Source: Oscillospiraceae bacterium | GTDB taxonomy: Bacteria > Bacillota > Clostridia > Oscillospirales > Oscillospiraceae | Length of the DNA stretch: 53,374 nucleotides | Direction: 5' to 3' | Assembly (NCBI GenBank): GCA_017542425.1 | Contig: JAFXXH010000070.1 | Location: 1-53,374 of the forward strand | Shown here: in pieces, positions 25,231-32,609 of the stretch | Layout: every line of letters starts with the position of its first letter | Position numbering within the stretch: the stretch's first letter is position 1 | Notes under the pieces: generated by a model | What the model was told of the DNA's origin: nothing | Databases searched by the model: none | Seen by the model: the letters and a program-made list of their open reading frames with translations, nothing else | Translations under genes and position numbers: made by a program

Positions 25231-26046
25231 ATGAAAAAGCTCACAAGCATTCTGGCTCTGACCCTGGCGCTGATCCTCTGCCTCGGTCTCGCCGCCTGCG
25301 GCACTGCCGCGCAGCCCGGAAACACGGAAGCGCCCGCCGCCTCTGACCTGGACTACGTTAAGGCCAACGGCAAGCTCATCATCGGCATCACCGACTTCGC
25401 CCCCATGGACTATCAGGACGAAACCGGCGCATGGGTAGGCTTTGACGCCGACATGGCCGCGGCCTTCGCGGAGAGCCTGGGCGTCGAGCCGGTGTTCCAG
25501 GTCATCGACTGGGACAACAAGATCATGGAGCTGAACGGCAAGACCATCGACTGCGTCTGGAACGGCATGACCCTCACCGATGAGGTGCAGGCGGGCATGG
25601 AGTGCTCCAACGCCTACTGCAACAACGCCCAGGTGGTCATCGTCCCGGCGGAGCAGGCCGCAGACTACCAGACCGCCGACAGCGTGGCCGGACTGCACTT
25701 CGCGGTGGAGGCCGGTTCCGCCGGAAAGAGCGTGGCGGAGGAGAACGGCTACGTCTATACGGAGGTCATCGACCAGGCCACTGCGCTGCTGGAGGTCCAC
25801 TCCGGCACGGCGGACGCCGCCATCATCGACGCGCTCATGGCCGGCGCCATGGTGGGCGAGGGCACGGATTATGCCGACCTGACCTATACCGTGGGCCTGA
25901 ACTCTGAGGAATACGGCGTCGGCTTCCGCAAGGGCAGCGACCTGGCCGCCGCGCTGAACAGCTTCTTCCAGAGTGCCTATGCCGACGGCAGCCTCCAGGC
26001 CTGCGCCGAACTCTACGGCATTGAGGCCGCGCTGATCGCCCAGTAA
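25231..26046 (+). CDS. Amino-acid ABC transporter substrate-binding lipoprotein
   Basis: Extracellular lipoprotein that captures an amino acid for the adjacent permease. ATG 25231 follows GAAAGAGGG and gives 271 residues with a lipoprotein signal peptide, lipobox 'GLAAC' and the lipidated Cys23. The mature part is a type 3 periplasmic-binding fold: 'KLIIGITDFAPMDYQDE', 'GFDADMAAAFAESLG', and 'DCVWNGMTLTDE'. Polar amino acid is the likely ligand class; the exact ligand cannot be read. First gene of a three-gene binding protein-permease-ATPase operon. Confidence 0.93.
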   Translation: MKKLTSILALTLALILCLGLAACGTAAQPGNTEAPAASDLDYVKANGKLIIGITDFAPMDYQDETGAWVGFDADMAAAFAESLGVEPVFQVIDWDNKIMELNGKTIDCVWNGMTLTDEVQAGMECSNAYCNNAQVVIVPAEQAADYQTADSVAGLHFAVEAGSAGKSVAEENGYVYTEVIDQATALLEVHSGTADAAIIDALMAGAMVGEGTDYADLTYTVGLNSEEYGVGFRKGSDLAAALNSFFQSAYADGSLQACAELYGIEAALIAQ

Positions 26047-26052
26047 CGCGCC

Positions 26053-26724
26053 GTGTTAGCTACCGTTCTCGGCGCGCTGAACCAGGGCTTTCTGAAAACC
26101 CTGCAGCTCTTCGGGGTGACGCTCCTGGGCGCCATCCCCCTGGGGCTGATCATCTCCTTCGGATCCATGACCCGATTCCGCCCCCTCCGCTGGCTGACGC
26201 GGACGGTGGTGTGGATCGTGCGCGGGACGCCGCTGATGCTCCAGCTCATCATCATCTACTACGTCCCCGGCCAGATCATGGACTCCAGCCCCTGGCCCAT
26301 GGGGGAGAATGGGCGTTTCCTGGCCTCGGCCATCGCCTTCATCTTCAACTACGCCTGCTATTTCTCCGAGATTTTCCGGGGCGGCATCGAGGGCGTCCCC
26401 AGAGGCCAGCGGGAGGCCGGGCAGGTGTTGGGCATGACCCGCAGCCAGATCTTCTTCCGGGTGGAGCTGATGCAGATGGTCAAGCGCATCATGCCGCCCA
26501 TCTCCAACGAGATCATCACCCTGGTCAAGGACACCTCACTTGCCCGCATCATCGCCTATGAAGAACTCATCAAGGCGGGCTACGACTTCCTGAAAGGCTC
26601 CCACGGCTATTCGGGCTTGCTCTGGCCGCTGTTCTTCACCGGCGTCTACTACCTGCTGTTCAGCGGTCTGCTGACCATTCTGTTCAACCGGACCGAGCGC
26701 AGACTGGACTATTTCAAAGTGTGA
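26053..26724 (+). CDS. Amino-acid ABC transporter permease
   Basis: A 223-residue membrane permease of the His/Glu/Gln/Arg transporter type, with about five helices. The family loop 'VPRGQREAGQVLGMTRSQIF' (EAA motif) and the N-terminal 'GFLKTLQLFGVTLLGAIPLG' region are clear. The start is a GTG at 26053, 6 nt after the preceding stop, with no clear RBS, so translation is probably coupled to the binding-protein gene. One permease gene implies a homodimer in the membrane. Confidence 0.93.
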   Translation: MLATVLGALNQGFLKTLQLFGVTLLGAIPLGLIISFGSMTRFRPLRWLTRTVVWIVRGTPLMLQLIIIYYVPGQIMDSSPWPMGENGRFLASAIAFIFNYACYFSEIFRGGIEGVPRGQREAGQVLGMTRSQIFFRVELMQMVKRIMPPISNEIITLVKDTSLARIIAYEELIKAGYDFLKGSHGYSGLLWPLFFTGVYYLLFSGLLTILFNRTERRLDYFKV

Positions 26725-26736
26725 GGGGGGCGCGCC

Positions 26737-27525
26737 ATGGCTATCTTGGAAGTACAGGAGCTCTCCAAACGCTTTGGGGACGTGGAGGTGCTCCGAAAAA
26801 TCAACTGTTCCCTGGAAGCAGGGGAAGCCCTGTCCATCATCGGCTCCTCCGGCAGCGGCAAGACCACGCTGCTGCGCTGCCTGAACTTTTTGGAGACCCC
26901 GGACGCCGGGCGCGTGCTGGTGCGGGGCGAGACGGTGTTCGACGCCGCCGAGCCCAAAAAGCCCTCTGAGGCCGCGCTGCGCCGCCGACGCCTCCACTTC
27001 GGGCTGGTGTTCCAGAGCTTCAACCTGTTTCCCCAGTACACGGCGCTGGAAAATGTGCGCCTGGCCGGGCTGTTGCTGGCGAAGGAGCGCCCGGACTTTC
27101 GGGAGAAGCGGAAGGAGATCCTGACGGAGCTGAACGAGCGGGCCATGTTCCTGCTGACGGACATGGGTCTGGCGGACCGGGCGGGGCACTATCCCCACCA
27201 GCTCTCCGGCGGCCAGCAGCAGCGGGTGGCGATTGCCCGGGCCCTGGCCCTGGAGCCGGACATCCTCTGCTTTGACGAACCCACCAGCGCCCTGGACCCG
27301 GAACTGACCGGGGAGGTGCTGCGGGTCATCCGCTCCCTGGCGGAGCAGCGCACCACCATGATCATCGTGACACACGAAATGGCCTTTGCCCGGGATGTGG
27401 CGGACCGCGCCATCTTCATGGACGGCGGGCGCGTCGTGGAGGAGGGTCCGGCACGGGAACTCATCGACCATCCCCAGGAGGAGCGCACACGGCAATTCCT
27501 CTCCCGCTACGGCGCACTGTCCTGA
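26737..27525 (+). CDS. Amino-acid ABC transporter ATP-binding protein
   Basis: Cytoplasmic ATPase of the same importer, 262 residues. Motifs in order: Walker A 'GSSGSGKTT', Q-loop region 'LVFQSFNLFPQYT', signature 'LSGGQQQR', Walker B 'ILCFDEPTSALDP' and switch His in 'IIVTHEM'. An insertion of about 20 residues between the Q-loop and the signature ('KERPDFREKRKEIL') makes it slightly longer than usual. ATG 26737 follows a G-rich RBS. A strong terminator closes the operon. Confidence 0.95.
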   Translation: MAILEVQELSKRFGDVEVLRKINCSLEAGEALSIIGSSGSGKTTLLRCLNFLETPDAGRVLVRGETVFDAAEPKKPSEAALRRRRLHFGLVFQSFNLFPQYTALENVRLAGLLLAKERPDFREKRKEILTELNERAMFLLTDMGLADRAGHYPHQLSGGQQQRVAIARALALEPDILCFDEPTSALDPELTGEVLRVIRSLAEQRTTMIIVTHEMAFARDVADRAIFMDGGRVVEEGPARELIDHPQEERTRQFLSRYGALS

Positions 27526-27564
27526 GCGGGGCCGGAAACGTCGTTCCAGCATAAAAAGGGCAAG

Positions 27565-27626
27565 CGCCCGACCTGTAAGCCGCAGCGCAAACGGCGGGGC
27601 ACAGGTCGGGCGTCTCGTTCTGTTTT
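27565..27626 (+). terminator. Terminator after the ABC operon
   Basis: Perfect 12-bp stem CGCCCGACCTGT/ACAGGTCGGGCG (27565-27576 with 27601-27612) followed by a T-rich tail. Confidence 0.75.
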
Positions 27627-27650
27627 CGGATTTCAAGGAGGTGACAGGAC

Positions 27651-28430
27651 TTGTCGGACGGGGATATGGAGGTCTTTTTCTGTGGTTTGGCTGCGTTGCT
27701 TGGGGCGGTCCTGGGTTCCTTCTTCAACTGCGCGGCCTGGCGGACTGCCCGGGGGCAAGTCTGGTGGACCGGGCGCAGCCGTTGTCCGGTCTGCGGCCAC
27801 GCCCTGGGTGCTTTGGAACTGATTCCTGTGCTCAGCTTTCTCTTGCAGCGGGGCCGATGCCGCCATTGCGGGGCGAAGCTCCCATGGCGCTATCTGCTGA
27901 CGGAGCTGGGCTTCGGGCTGCTCACGGTGCTGAGTTATCGGCGCTTTGGCCTCAGCCTCTACGGGCTGGGCTGCTACGTCTTCTTCTGCTGTCTGCTGTG
28001 CCTTTCGCTGGTGGACTGGGAGATCTACATCATCCCCGACGGCTGCCTGATCGCGGCGGCGCTAGCCTGGCCGCTGACCCTGCCCGCGCTGGACTTTGAC
28101 GGACTGCGCATCCTGGAGCGCATTCTGTCGGCGCTGGTCTTCGGCGGCGGGATGCTGCTGCTGGCGCGCTGGATGGACCGGCTGCTGGACAAAGAGAGCC
28201 TGGGCGGCGGGGATATCAAGCTCTTTGCCCTGCTGGGGCTGTACCTGGGCCTCGCCCGCAGCCTGCTGGCGCTGCTGCTGTCCAGCCTCTTGGGTCTGCT
28301 GCTGGCCCTGGTTCCGCGGGGCGGGGACAAACGCATCCCCTTTGCCCCGGCCATCAGCCTGGCGGCGGCGCTGACGCTGCTGTGGGGGGACACGGTAATC
28401 GACTGGTATCTGGGCCTGTTTGCGTTTTGA
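27651..28430 (+). CDS. Type IV prepilin peptidase (A24 family)
   Basis: Membrane aspartyl protease that cleaves and methylates type IV pilin-like leader peptides. The TTG start at 27651 is chosen because AAGGAGGTGA at 27635-27644 is well placed; it gives 259 residues. The N-terminal methylase part has two CxxC pairs ('CPVCGH', 'CRHCGA'), and the catalytic Asp residues lie in 'SLVDWEIYIIPDG' and 'GGGDIKLFALLG'. All expected motifs are present. No pilin, ATPase or assembly gene lies nearby, so its substrates are encoded elsewhere. Confidence 0.92.
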   Translation: MSDGDMEVFFCGLAALLGAVLGSFFNCAAWRTARGQVWWTGRSRCPVCGHALGALELIPVLSFLLQRGRCRHCGAKLPWRYLLTELGFGLLTVLSYRRFGLSLYGLGCYVFFCCLLCLSLVDWEIYIIPDGCLIAAALAWPLTLPALDFDGLRILERILSALVFGGGMLLLARWMDRLLDKESLGGGDIKLFALLGLYLGLARSLLALLLSSLLGLLLALVPRGGDKRIPFAPAISLAAALTLLWGDTVIDWYLGLFAF

Positions 28431-28436
28431 AGCATG

Positions 28437-28467
28437 AAAAAAGCGGAAGGGGGGACGGCCCTTCCGC
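28437..28467 (-). terminator. Terminator of the ohrR-type operon
   Basis: Reverse-strand stem GCGGAAGGG/CCCTTCCGC followed by TTTTTT, just after the regulator stop codon; it also separates it from the convergent prepilin peptidase. Confidence 0.8.
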
Positions 28468-28473
28468 AGTTCC

Positions 28474-28920
28474 TCATGTGTCGTTTTGTTCCGGCTCCAT
28501 GCGCAGCAGACGATACAGCAGGCGGTACAGCTCCGACGCTTCCTCCGGCTCCAGCGGGAGACAGCTTCCCACCTGCGCCGGGATGGGCAGCGCCCGCTCC
28601 CGCAGCGCCTGACCCGCCTCCGTCAGCTCCGCCAGCAGCACCCGCTCGTCCTCCCGGCTGCGAAAGCGGCGGAGATAGCCCTTGCGCTCCAACTGCTTCA
28701 GCAGCGGCGTCAGGGTGCCGCTGTCCAGATAGAGCCGCTGCCCCAGGGCCTTCACGCTGACGCGCCCTTCTTCCCAGAGCACCATCATCGTGATATACTG
28801 TGTATAGGTCAAATCCAGCGCTTCCAGATGGGGGCGGTAGCGCTTGATGAGCTGGCGGGAGGCGGCGTAAAGGGGGAAGCAGAGCTGGTTTTCCAGTTTC
28901 AGCACATCGTTTGGGTCCAT
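28474..28920 (-). CDS. MarR-family peroxide sensor of the OhrR type
   Basis: A 148-residue winged-helix regulator. The N-terminal 'LENQLCFPLYAASRQLIK' places Cys14 at the position of the reactive Cys of OhrR, which senses organic hydroperoxides and lets go of DNA when oxidised. 'DLTYTQYITMMVLWE' and 'LYLDSGTLTPLLKQLERKG' form the DNA-binding domain. It is the last gene of a leftward gpx-TSCPD-regulator run, so autoregulation with gpx is likely. The usual partner Ohr is not present in the window. Confidence 0.88.
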   Translation of the reverse strand: MDPNDVLKLENQLCFPLYAASRQLIKRYRPHLEALDLTYTQYITMMVLWEEGRVSVKALGQRLYLDSGTLTPLLKQLERKGYLRRFRSREDERVLLAELTEAGQALRERALPIPAQVGSCLPLEPEEASELYRLLYRLLRMEPEQNDT

Positions 28921-28924
28921 GGTT

Positions 28925-29185
28925 TCAGGCCGCGTGCAGTTCCTCGTAGGCCTGGCGCACGGCTCGGGCCAGCTGGTCGGCGCAGGAGGTGGGTCTCCGT
29001 CCGCAGGTGTTGCCCTTGAGATATGCCTCGATTTTGTCCACGGTCCAGCCGTTCACCAGCTTGGAAATGGCCTTGAGGTTGCCGTTGCAGCCGCCGTCAA
29101 ACTGGATGTCGGTGATCACGTCGCCGGCGATGTGAAAGCGGATCTTGCGGGCACAGACCATCCGGGTCTCGTATTCGTAGTTCAT
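28925..29185 (-). CDS. TSCPD domain protein (TIGR03905 family)
   Basis: An 86-residue protein equivalent to a stand-alone TSCPD domain, which also occurs at the C-terminus of some ribonucleotide reductases. Visible hallmarks are 'VQFDGGCNGNLKAISKL' (here 'IQFDGGCNGNLKAISK'), 'GNTCGRRPTSCADQLARAV'. The Cys residues suggest metal or redox chemistry, but the role of the stand-alone form is unknown. Its ATG overlaps the gpx stop (ATGA), and the regulator begins 4 nt after it ends, so the three form one operon. Confidence 0.87.
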   Translation of the reverse strand: MNYEYETRMVCARKIRFHIAGDVITDIQFDGGCNGNLKAISKLVNGWTVDKIEAYLKGNTCGRRPTSCADQLARAVRQAYEELHAA

Positions 29186-29727
29186 TTCAGCGCCTCTTCC
29201 ACCTGTTTCGCCACCCGGTCCATGTCCTCCGTAGGCTCGAAGCGGGCGACGATGTTGCCTTCCCGGTCGATGAGGAACTTGGTGAAGTTCCACTTGATCG
29301 CGCCGTTGCTTTTGTAGTCCTTGTCCATGCTCCGGGCCGTCGCCGCCATCAGCATGGCCCGGGGCCCCTTGCCGAAGCCGGAAAAGCTGCTGTTTTCGGA
29401 CAGCCAGCGGTAGAGGGGAATGGCATTCTCGCCGATCACGTCCACCTTGCTGAACTGGGGGAAACGAATGCCAAAGCGCCCGGTGCAGAAGCTGTGGATC
29501 TCCGCGTCGTCCCCCGGAGCCTGGTTGGCGAATTGGTTGCAGGGGAAGTCCAGGATCTCCAGCCCCTCGGCCTGGTGCTTGTCGTACAGCTCCTGGAGCT
29601 GGGTGTACTGGGGCGTAAAGCCGCAGCCCGTGGCCGTGTTGACAATCAGGAGCACCTTGCCCCGATACTCTTCAAGAGAAACCTCCCGCCCGTCCTGGGC
29701 GCGGACCGTAAAATCATAAACCGTCAT
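29182..29727 (-). CDS. Glutathione peroxidase family protein (Cys type)
   Basis: A 181-residue thiol peroxidase. The catalytic residue is Cys35 in 'NTATGCGFTPQYTQLQ', where animal enzymes use selenocysteine; the Gln in 'DFPCNQFANQAPG' and the Trp in 'KWNFTKFLIDREG' complete the site. In Gram-positive anaerobes such proteins usually take electrons from thioredoxin, not glutathione (family knowledge). First gene of the leftward operon with a TSCPD protein and an OhrR-type regulator; a dyad overlaps its promoter region. Confidence 0.93.
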   Translation of the reverse strand: MTVYDFTVRAQDGREVSLEEYRGKVLLIVNTATGCGFTPQYTQLQELYDKHQAEGLEILDFPCNQFANQAPGDDAEIHSFCTGRFGIRFPQFSKVDVIGENAIPLYRWLSENSSFSGFGKGPRAMLMAATARSMDKDYKSNGAIKWNFTKFLIDREGNIVARFEPTEDMDRVAKQVEEALK

Positions 29728-29753
29728 TTGAATGCGTCTCCTTTCACAGCATC

Positions 29754-29778
29754 AAATTCAATTGCTTGCAATCAAATT
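29754..29778. promoter_or_regulatory. Candidate OhrR-type operator over the gpx promoter
   Basis: An AT-rich dyad with arms AATTCAATTGC and GCAATCAAATT (one mismatch pair) overlaps the 3' edge of the -10 box of the gpx promoter. Bacillus OhrR sites are AT-rich dyads of the AATTGTA type, so the similarity is partial. Confidence 0.5.
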
Positions 29779-29803
29779 ATAGCACAGAATCCGGGTTTGT
29801 CAA
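29776..29803 (-). promoter_or_regulatory. Sigma-A promoter of the gpx operon
   Basis: On the reverse strand: perfect TTGACA (29803-29798), 16-nt spacer ending TGC, perfect TATAAT (29781-29776). Confidence 0.85.
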
Positions 29804-29850
29804 GCGGAACATTGCGCGACGTAGTCTGGAAAAGAAGGGGAGGACTTGTC

Positions 29851-30324
29851 TTGCTGTATGATACCGAACTGGCCTCGCCGGTGGGCGTGCTGACGCTGCT
29901 GGCGGAGGAGGACGCCCTGTTGGGCCTCTGGATCGCGGGGCAGAAATTCCACGGCAGTGCGCTGCTGCAAGCGGCGCGGCGGGGGGACTGTCCCGCGCTC
30001 CGGGCGGCGGAGGACTGGCTGGCGCGCTATTTCGCGGGTCAGGCCCCGGACCCCTGGGCGCTGTCCCTGCGCCCTGCGGGCACGGCCTTTCAACGCCGGG
30101 TCTGGGAGGCGTTGCGGCGCATCCCTTATGGCGCGACGCGCAGCTATGGGGACCTTGCCCGGGAACTGGGCACCTCTCCCCGGGCGGTGGGCGCCGCCGC
30201 CGGGCGCAACCCCATCTCGATCCTCATCCCCTGTCACCGCCTGATGGGTGCGGATGGCAATCTGACGGGCTACGCGGGGGGCCTGGCGGTCAAGGAGGCG
30301 CTGCTGCGCCTGGAGGGGGTCTAA
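29851..30324 (+). CDS. ogt: Methylated-DNA-[protein]-cysteine S-methyltransferase
   Basis: Repairs O6-alkylguanine by moving the alkyl group onto its own Cys. I place the start at TTG 29851 because GGGGAGG at 29837-29843 is 7 nt upstream and no in-frame ATG is near; this gives 157 residues. Motifs: 'FQRRVWEALRRIPYGATRSYG' (here 'RVWEALRRIPYGATRSYG') of the DNA-binding helix-turn-helix, 'AAAGRNPISILIPCHR' with the acceptor Cys128, and 'GYAGGLAVKEALL'. It diverges from the peroxide operon. Confidence 0.92.
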   Translation: MLYDTELASPVGVLTLLAEEDALLGLWIAGQKFHGSALLQAARRGDCPALRAAEDWLARYFAGQAPDPWALSLRPAGTAFQRRVWEALRRIPYGATRSYGDLARELGTSPRAVGAAAGRNPISILIPCHRLMGADGNLTGYAGGLAVKEALLRLEGV

Positions 30325-30329
30325 ACCCT

Positions 30330-30374
30330 GTCCCGTTTGCATATCCATGAACACGACGATATCGCAAACGGGAC
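30330..30374 (+). promoter_or_regulatory. Hairpin directly before the spoIVA ribosome site
   Basis: Exact 11-bp stem GTCCCGTTTGC/GCAAACGGGAC (30330-30340 with 30364-30374), loop 23 nt, ending one base before GGAGGA. It has no U-run, so a role in spoIVA translation or mRNA stability is as likely as termination of ogt. Confidence 0.45.
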
Positions 30375-30386
30375 GGAGGAACAGCC

Positions 30387-31865
30387 ATGCTTGATACCGC
30401 GATCTATCAAAACCTGTCCGCACGCACGGGAGGCAACATCTACATCGGCGTCGTGGGGCCGGTCCGCACGGGCAAATCCACCTTCATCAAACGCTTTATG
30501 GAAACCATGGTGCTGCCGGACATGCAGGATGTCTACCAGCGGGAGCGCGCCAGAGACGAGCTGCCCCAGAGCGGGTCCGGCCGCACCATCATGACGGCGG
30601 AACCGAAGTTCGTCCCGGAGCAGGCGGCGGAGCTGCGGCTCGGGGACAAGGCCGTGTGCCGGGTCCGCATGGTGGACTCCGTGGGATTCATGGTCAACGG
30701 GGCGGTGGGGAATCTGGAGGACGGGGCGGAGCGCATGGTGATGACGCCCTGGTACGACGAGGAGATCCCCATGCACCAGGCGGCGGAGGAAGGGACCCGG
30801 CGGGTCATCGCGGACCACTCCACCGTGGGCATCCTTGTGACCACGGACGGGAGTGTCTGCGGCATCGAGCGGGCGGAATACGAAACGCCGGAGGCCCGGG
30901 CCGCCGCCGCGCTGAACGCCGTGGGCAAGCCCTATGTGATTTTGCTGAACAGCGCCCACCCGGAGGCGGAGGAGACGCGGCAGCTGGCCGCCGAACTGGG
31001 CGAGCGCTACGGGCGGCGCTGCCTCCCGGTCAACTGCGCGGCGCTGCGGCGGGAGGAACTGGAGGAGCTGCTCCAGGCGCTGCTGTATGAGTTCCCGGTG
31101 CTGCGCTGCGCTGTGTTCCTGCCCGCCTGGACGGACGCCCTGGGGCCGGAGAGCGCGCTGCGCCAGGAACTCTTTGGGCTGATTCTCCACGCGGCGGAGA
31201 ATGCAGAGTCCATGGGCGCGGCCAAGGACATGGCCTCGCGCATCGCGGAAAGCGAACTGGTGCAGAGCGCGGCGGTGGAGCGCATGGAGCTGGGGCAGGG
31301 GGAACTGCGCCTGAGCGTGGCGCTGCCGCAGCAGCTCTATTACCGGACCGTCAGCGAGGAATCCGGCTTCGAGATCCGCAACGACCGGGATCTGATGCTG
31401 CTGCTCCACTCGGTCAGCAGCCTGAAAGGGGAGTACGAGCGGGTCCACGCGGCACTGGAGGAGGCGCGGGCCACGGGCTACGGCATCGTCATGCCCACGC
31501 TGGAGGAGATGACGCTGGAGGAACCGCAGATCGTCCGCCAGGGCGGGCGCTACGGCGTGAAGCTCAAGGCCAGCGCCCCCTCCATCCATCTGATGATGGC
31601 CAACATCGAGACGGAGGTCTCCCCCGCCATCGGCGGAGAGAAGGCCAGCGAAGAGGTCATCAACTTCCTGCTCCAGGGCTACGACGGGGATATCAACCGC
31701 ATCTGGGAGTCCAACATCTTCGGCAAGGCCCTGAACGACATCGCCGGGGAGGGGCTGACCGGCAAGATCAAGAACATGCCCGAGGACGCCAAGCAAAAGC
31801 TGCGGAGCACGGTGCAGCGCATCATCAACGAGGGCAGCGGCGGCCTGATCTGCATCCTGCTGTGA
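30387..31865 (+). CDS. spoIVA: Stage IV sporulation protein A (spore coat ATPase)
   Basis: ATPase that polymerises on the forespore surface and forms the base of the spore coat. The 492-residue protein matches the family in length. Near the N-terminus lie 'MLDTAIYQNLSARTGGNIYI', Walker A 'GPVRTGKS' (24-31) and 'TIMTAEPKFVP' with the sensor Thr70; the C-terminus 'EGSGGLICILL' fits the conserved membrane-targeting end. It shows that the organism is, or was, an endospore former. RBS GGAGGA is preceded by a hairpin. cwlD follows 21 nt later. Confidence 0.97.
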   Translation: MLDTAIYQNLSARTGGNIYIGVVGPVRTGKSTFIKRFMETMVLPDMQDVYQRERARDELPQSGSGRTIMTAEPKFVPEQAAELRLGDKAVCRVRMVDSVGFMVNGAVGNLEDGAERMVMTPWYDEEIPMHQAAEEGTRRVIADHSTVGILVTTDGSVCGIERAEYETPEARAAAALNAVGKPYVILLNSAHPEAEETRQLAAELGERYGRRCLPVNCAALRREELEELLQALLYEFPVLRCAVFLPAWTDALGPESALRQELFGLILHAAENAESMGAAKDMASRIAESELVQSAAVERMELGQGELRLSVALPQQLYYRTVSEESGFEIRNDRDLMLLLHSVSSLKGEYERVHAALEEARATGYGIVMPTLEEMTLEEPQIVRQGGRYGVKLKASAPSIHLMMANIETEVSPAIGGEKASEEVINFLLQGYDGDINRIWESNIFGKALNDIAGEGLTGKIKNMPEDAKQKLRSTVQRIINEGSGGLICILL

Positions 31866-31886
31866 GCGCGGGAGAGGGGAGGGGCC

Positions 31887-32609
31887 ATGCATCCGAAGCA
31901 GAGCGGGAAACCCGCCGCGCCCTTGCTTTTTCTCGTCTGCGCTGTCATAATAGGGCTGTGGGCGGCCTTGCCCGCCGCAGCGGTAGAGAACGCCGGAGCA
32001 AGCCCGCCGGTGCTGGTGGTGGACCCGGGCCACGGCGGATTGGACGGTGGGGCCACGGCGGCGGACGGCAGCCTGGAGAGCGCGATCAACCTGGCCATTG
32101 CGCTGCGGGTACGCGCTCTGGCGCGGCTTTTCGGCGTCCAAGTGCGCCTGACGCGGGACGGGGAAGAGCTGGACTATCCACCGGAGGCGGAGACCGTCCA
32201 CGCCAAAAAAGTCTGGGACCAGAAGCGCCGGGTGGCGCTGATCCGCCAGACGGAGGGCGCGATGCTGCTGAGCATCCACCAGAACAAGTACCCCGACGCC
32301 CGCCCCAGGGGTTCCCAGGTGCTCTATGCCAGGACCCCCGACTCAGCGGCCTGGGCGGAGCTGACCCACGCGAACCTGATCGCGGCCCTCTGCAAGGATA
32401 ACCGCCGCGTGGCCGCGCCCATCTCGGAGGACATCTATCTCATGCGGGAGATCGACTGCCCCGGCATCCTGGTGGAGTGCGGCTTCCTGTCAAACCCCCA
32501 GGAGGCGCAAAAGCTGAAAAGTCCGGGCTATCAGCTGGAGCTAGCCCTGGTGCTGACGGCGTCTTATCTGCAATTCCTTTCGACACAATTCCAAGGAGAT
32601 ACCGGATAA
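31887..32609 (+). CDS. cwlD: Germination-specific N-acetylmuramoyl-L-alanine amidase CwlD
   Basis: Cleaves peptide side chains during spore cortex synthesis, a step to muramic-delta-lactam needed for germination. The 240-residue protein has a signal/anchor helix at about 11-32 and an Amidase_3 domain with zinc ligands His49 ('VVDPGHGGLDGG'), Glu64 and His131 ('SIHQNKYPD') and catalytic Glu197 ('LVECGFLSN'). The 'HQNKYPD' loop is typical of CwlD. It lies between spoIVA and radA on the same strand; its stop abuts the radA ATG. Confidence 0.93.
   Translation: MHPKQSGKPAAPLLFLVCAVIIGLWAALPAAAVENAGASPPVLVVDPGHGGLDGGATAADGSLESAINLAIALRVRALARLFGVQVRLTRDGEELDYPPEAETVHAKKVWDQKRRVALIRQTEGAMLLSIHQNKYPDARPRGSQVLYARTPDSAAWAELTHANLIAALCKDNRRVAAPISEDIYLMREIDCPGILVECGFLSNPQEAQKLKSPGYQLELALVLTASYLQFLSTQFQGDTG

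Noticed and set aside
30325-30386. Sigma-E promoter for spoIVA
   Set aside because: GCATATC could serve as a -35 box, but nothing at the right distance resembles the CATA-type -10 element.
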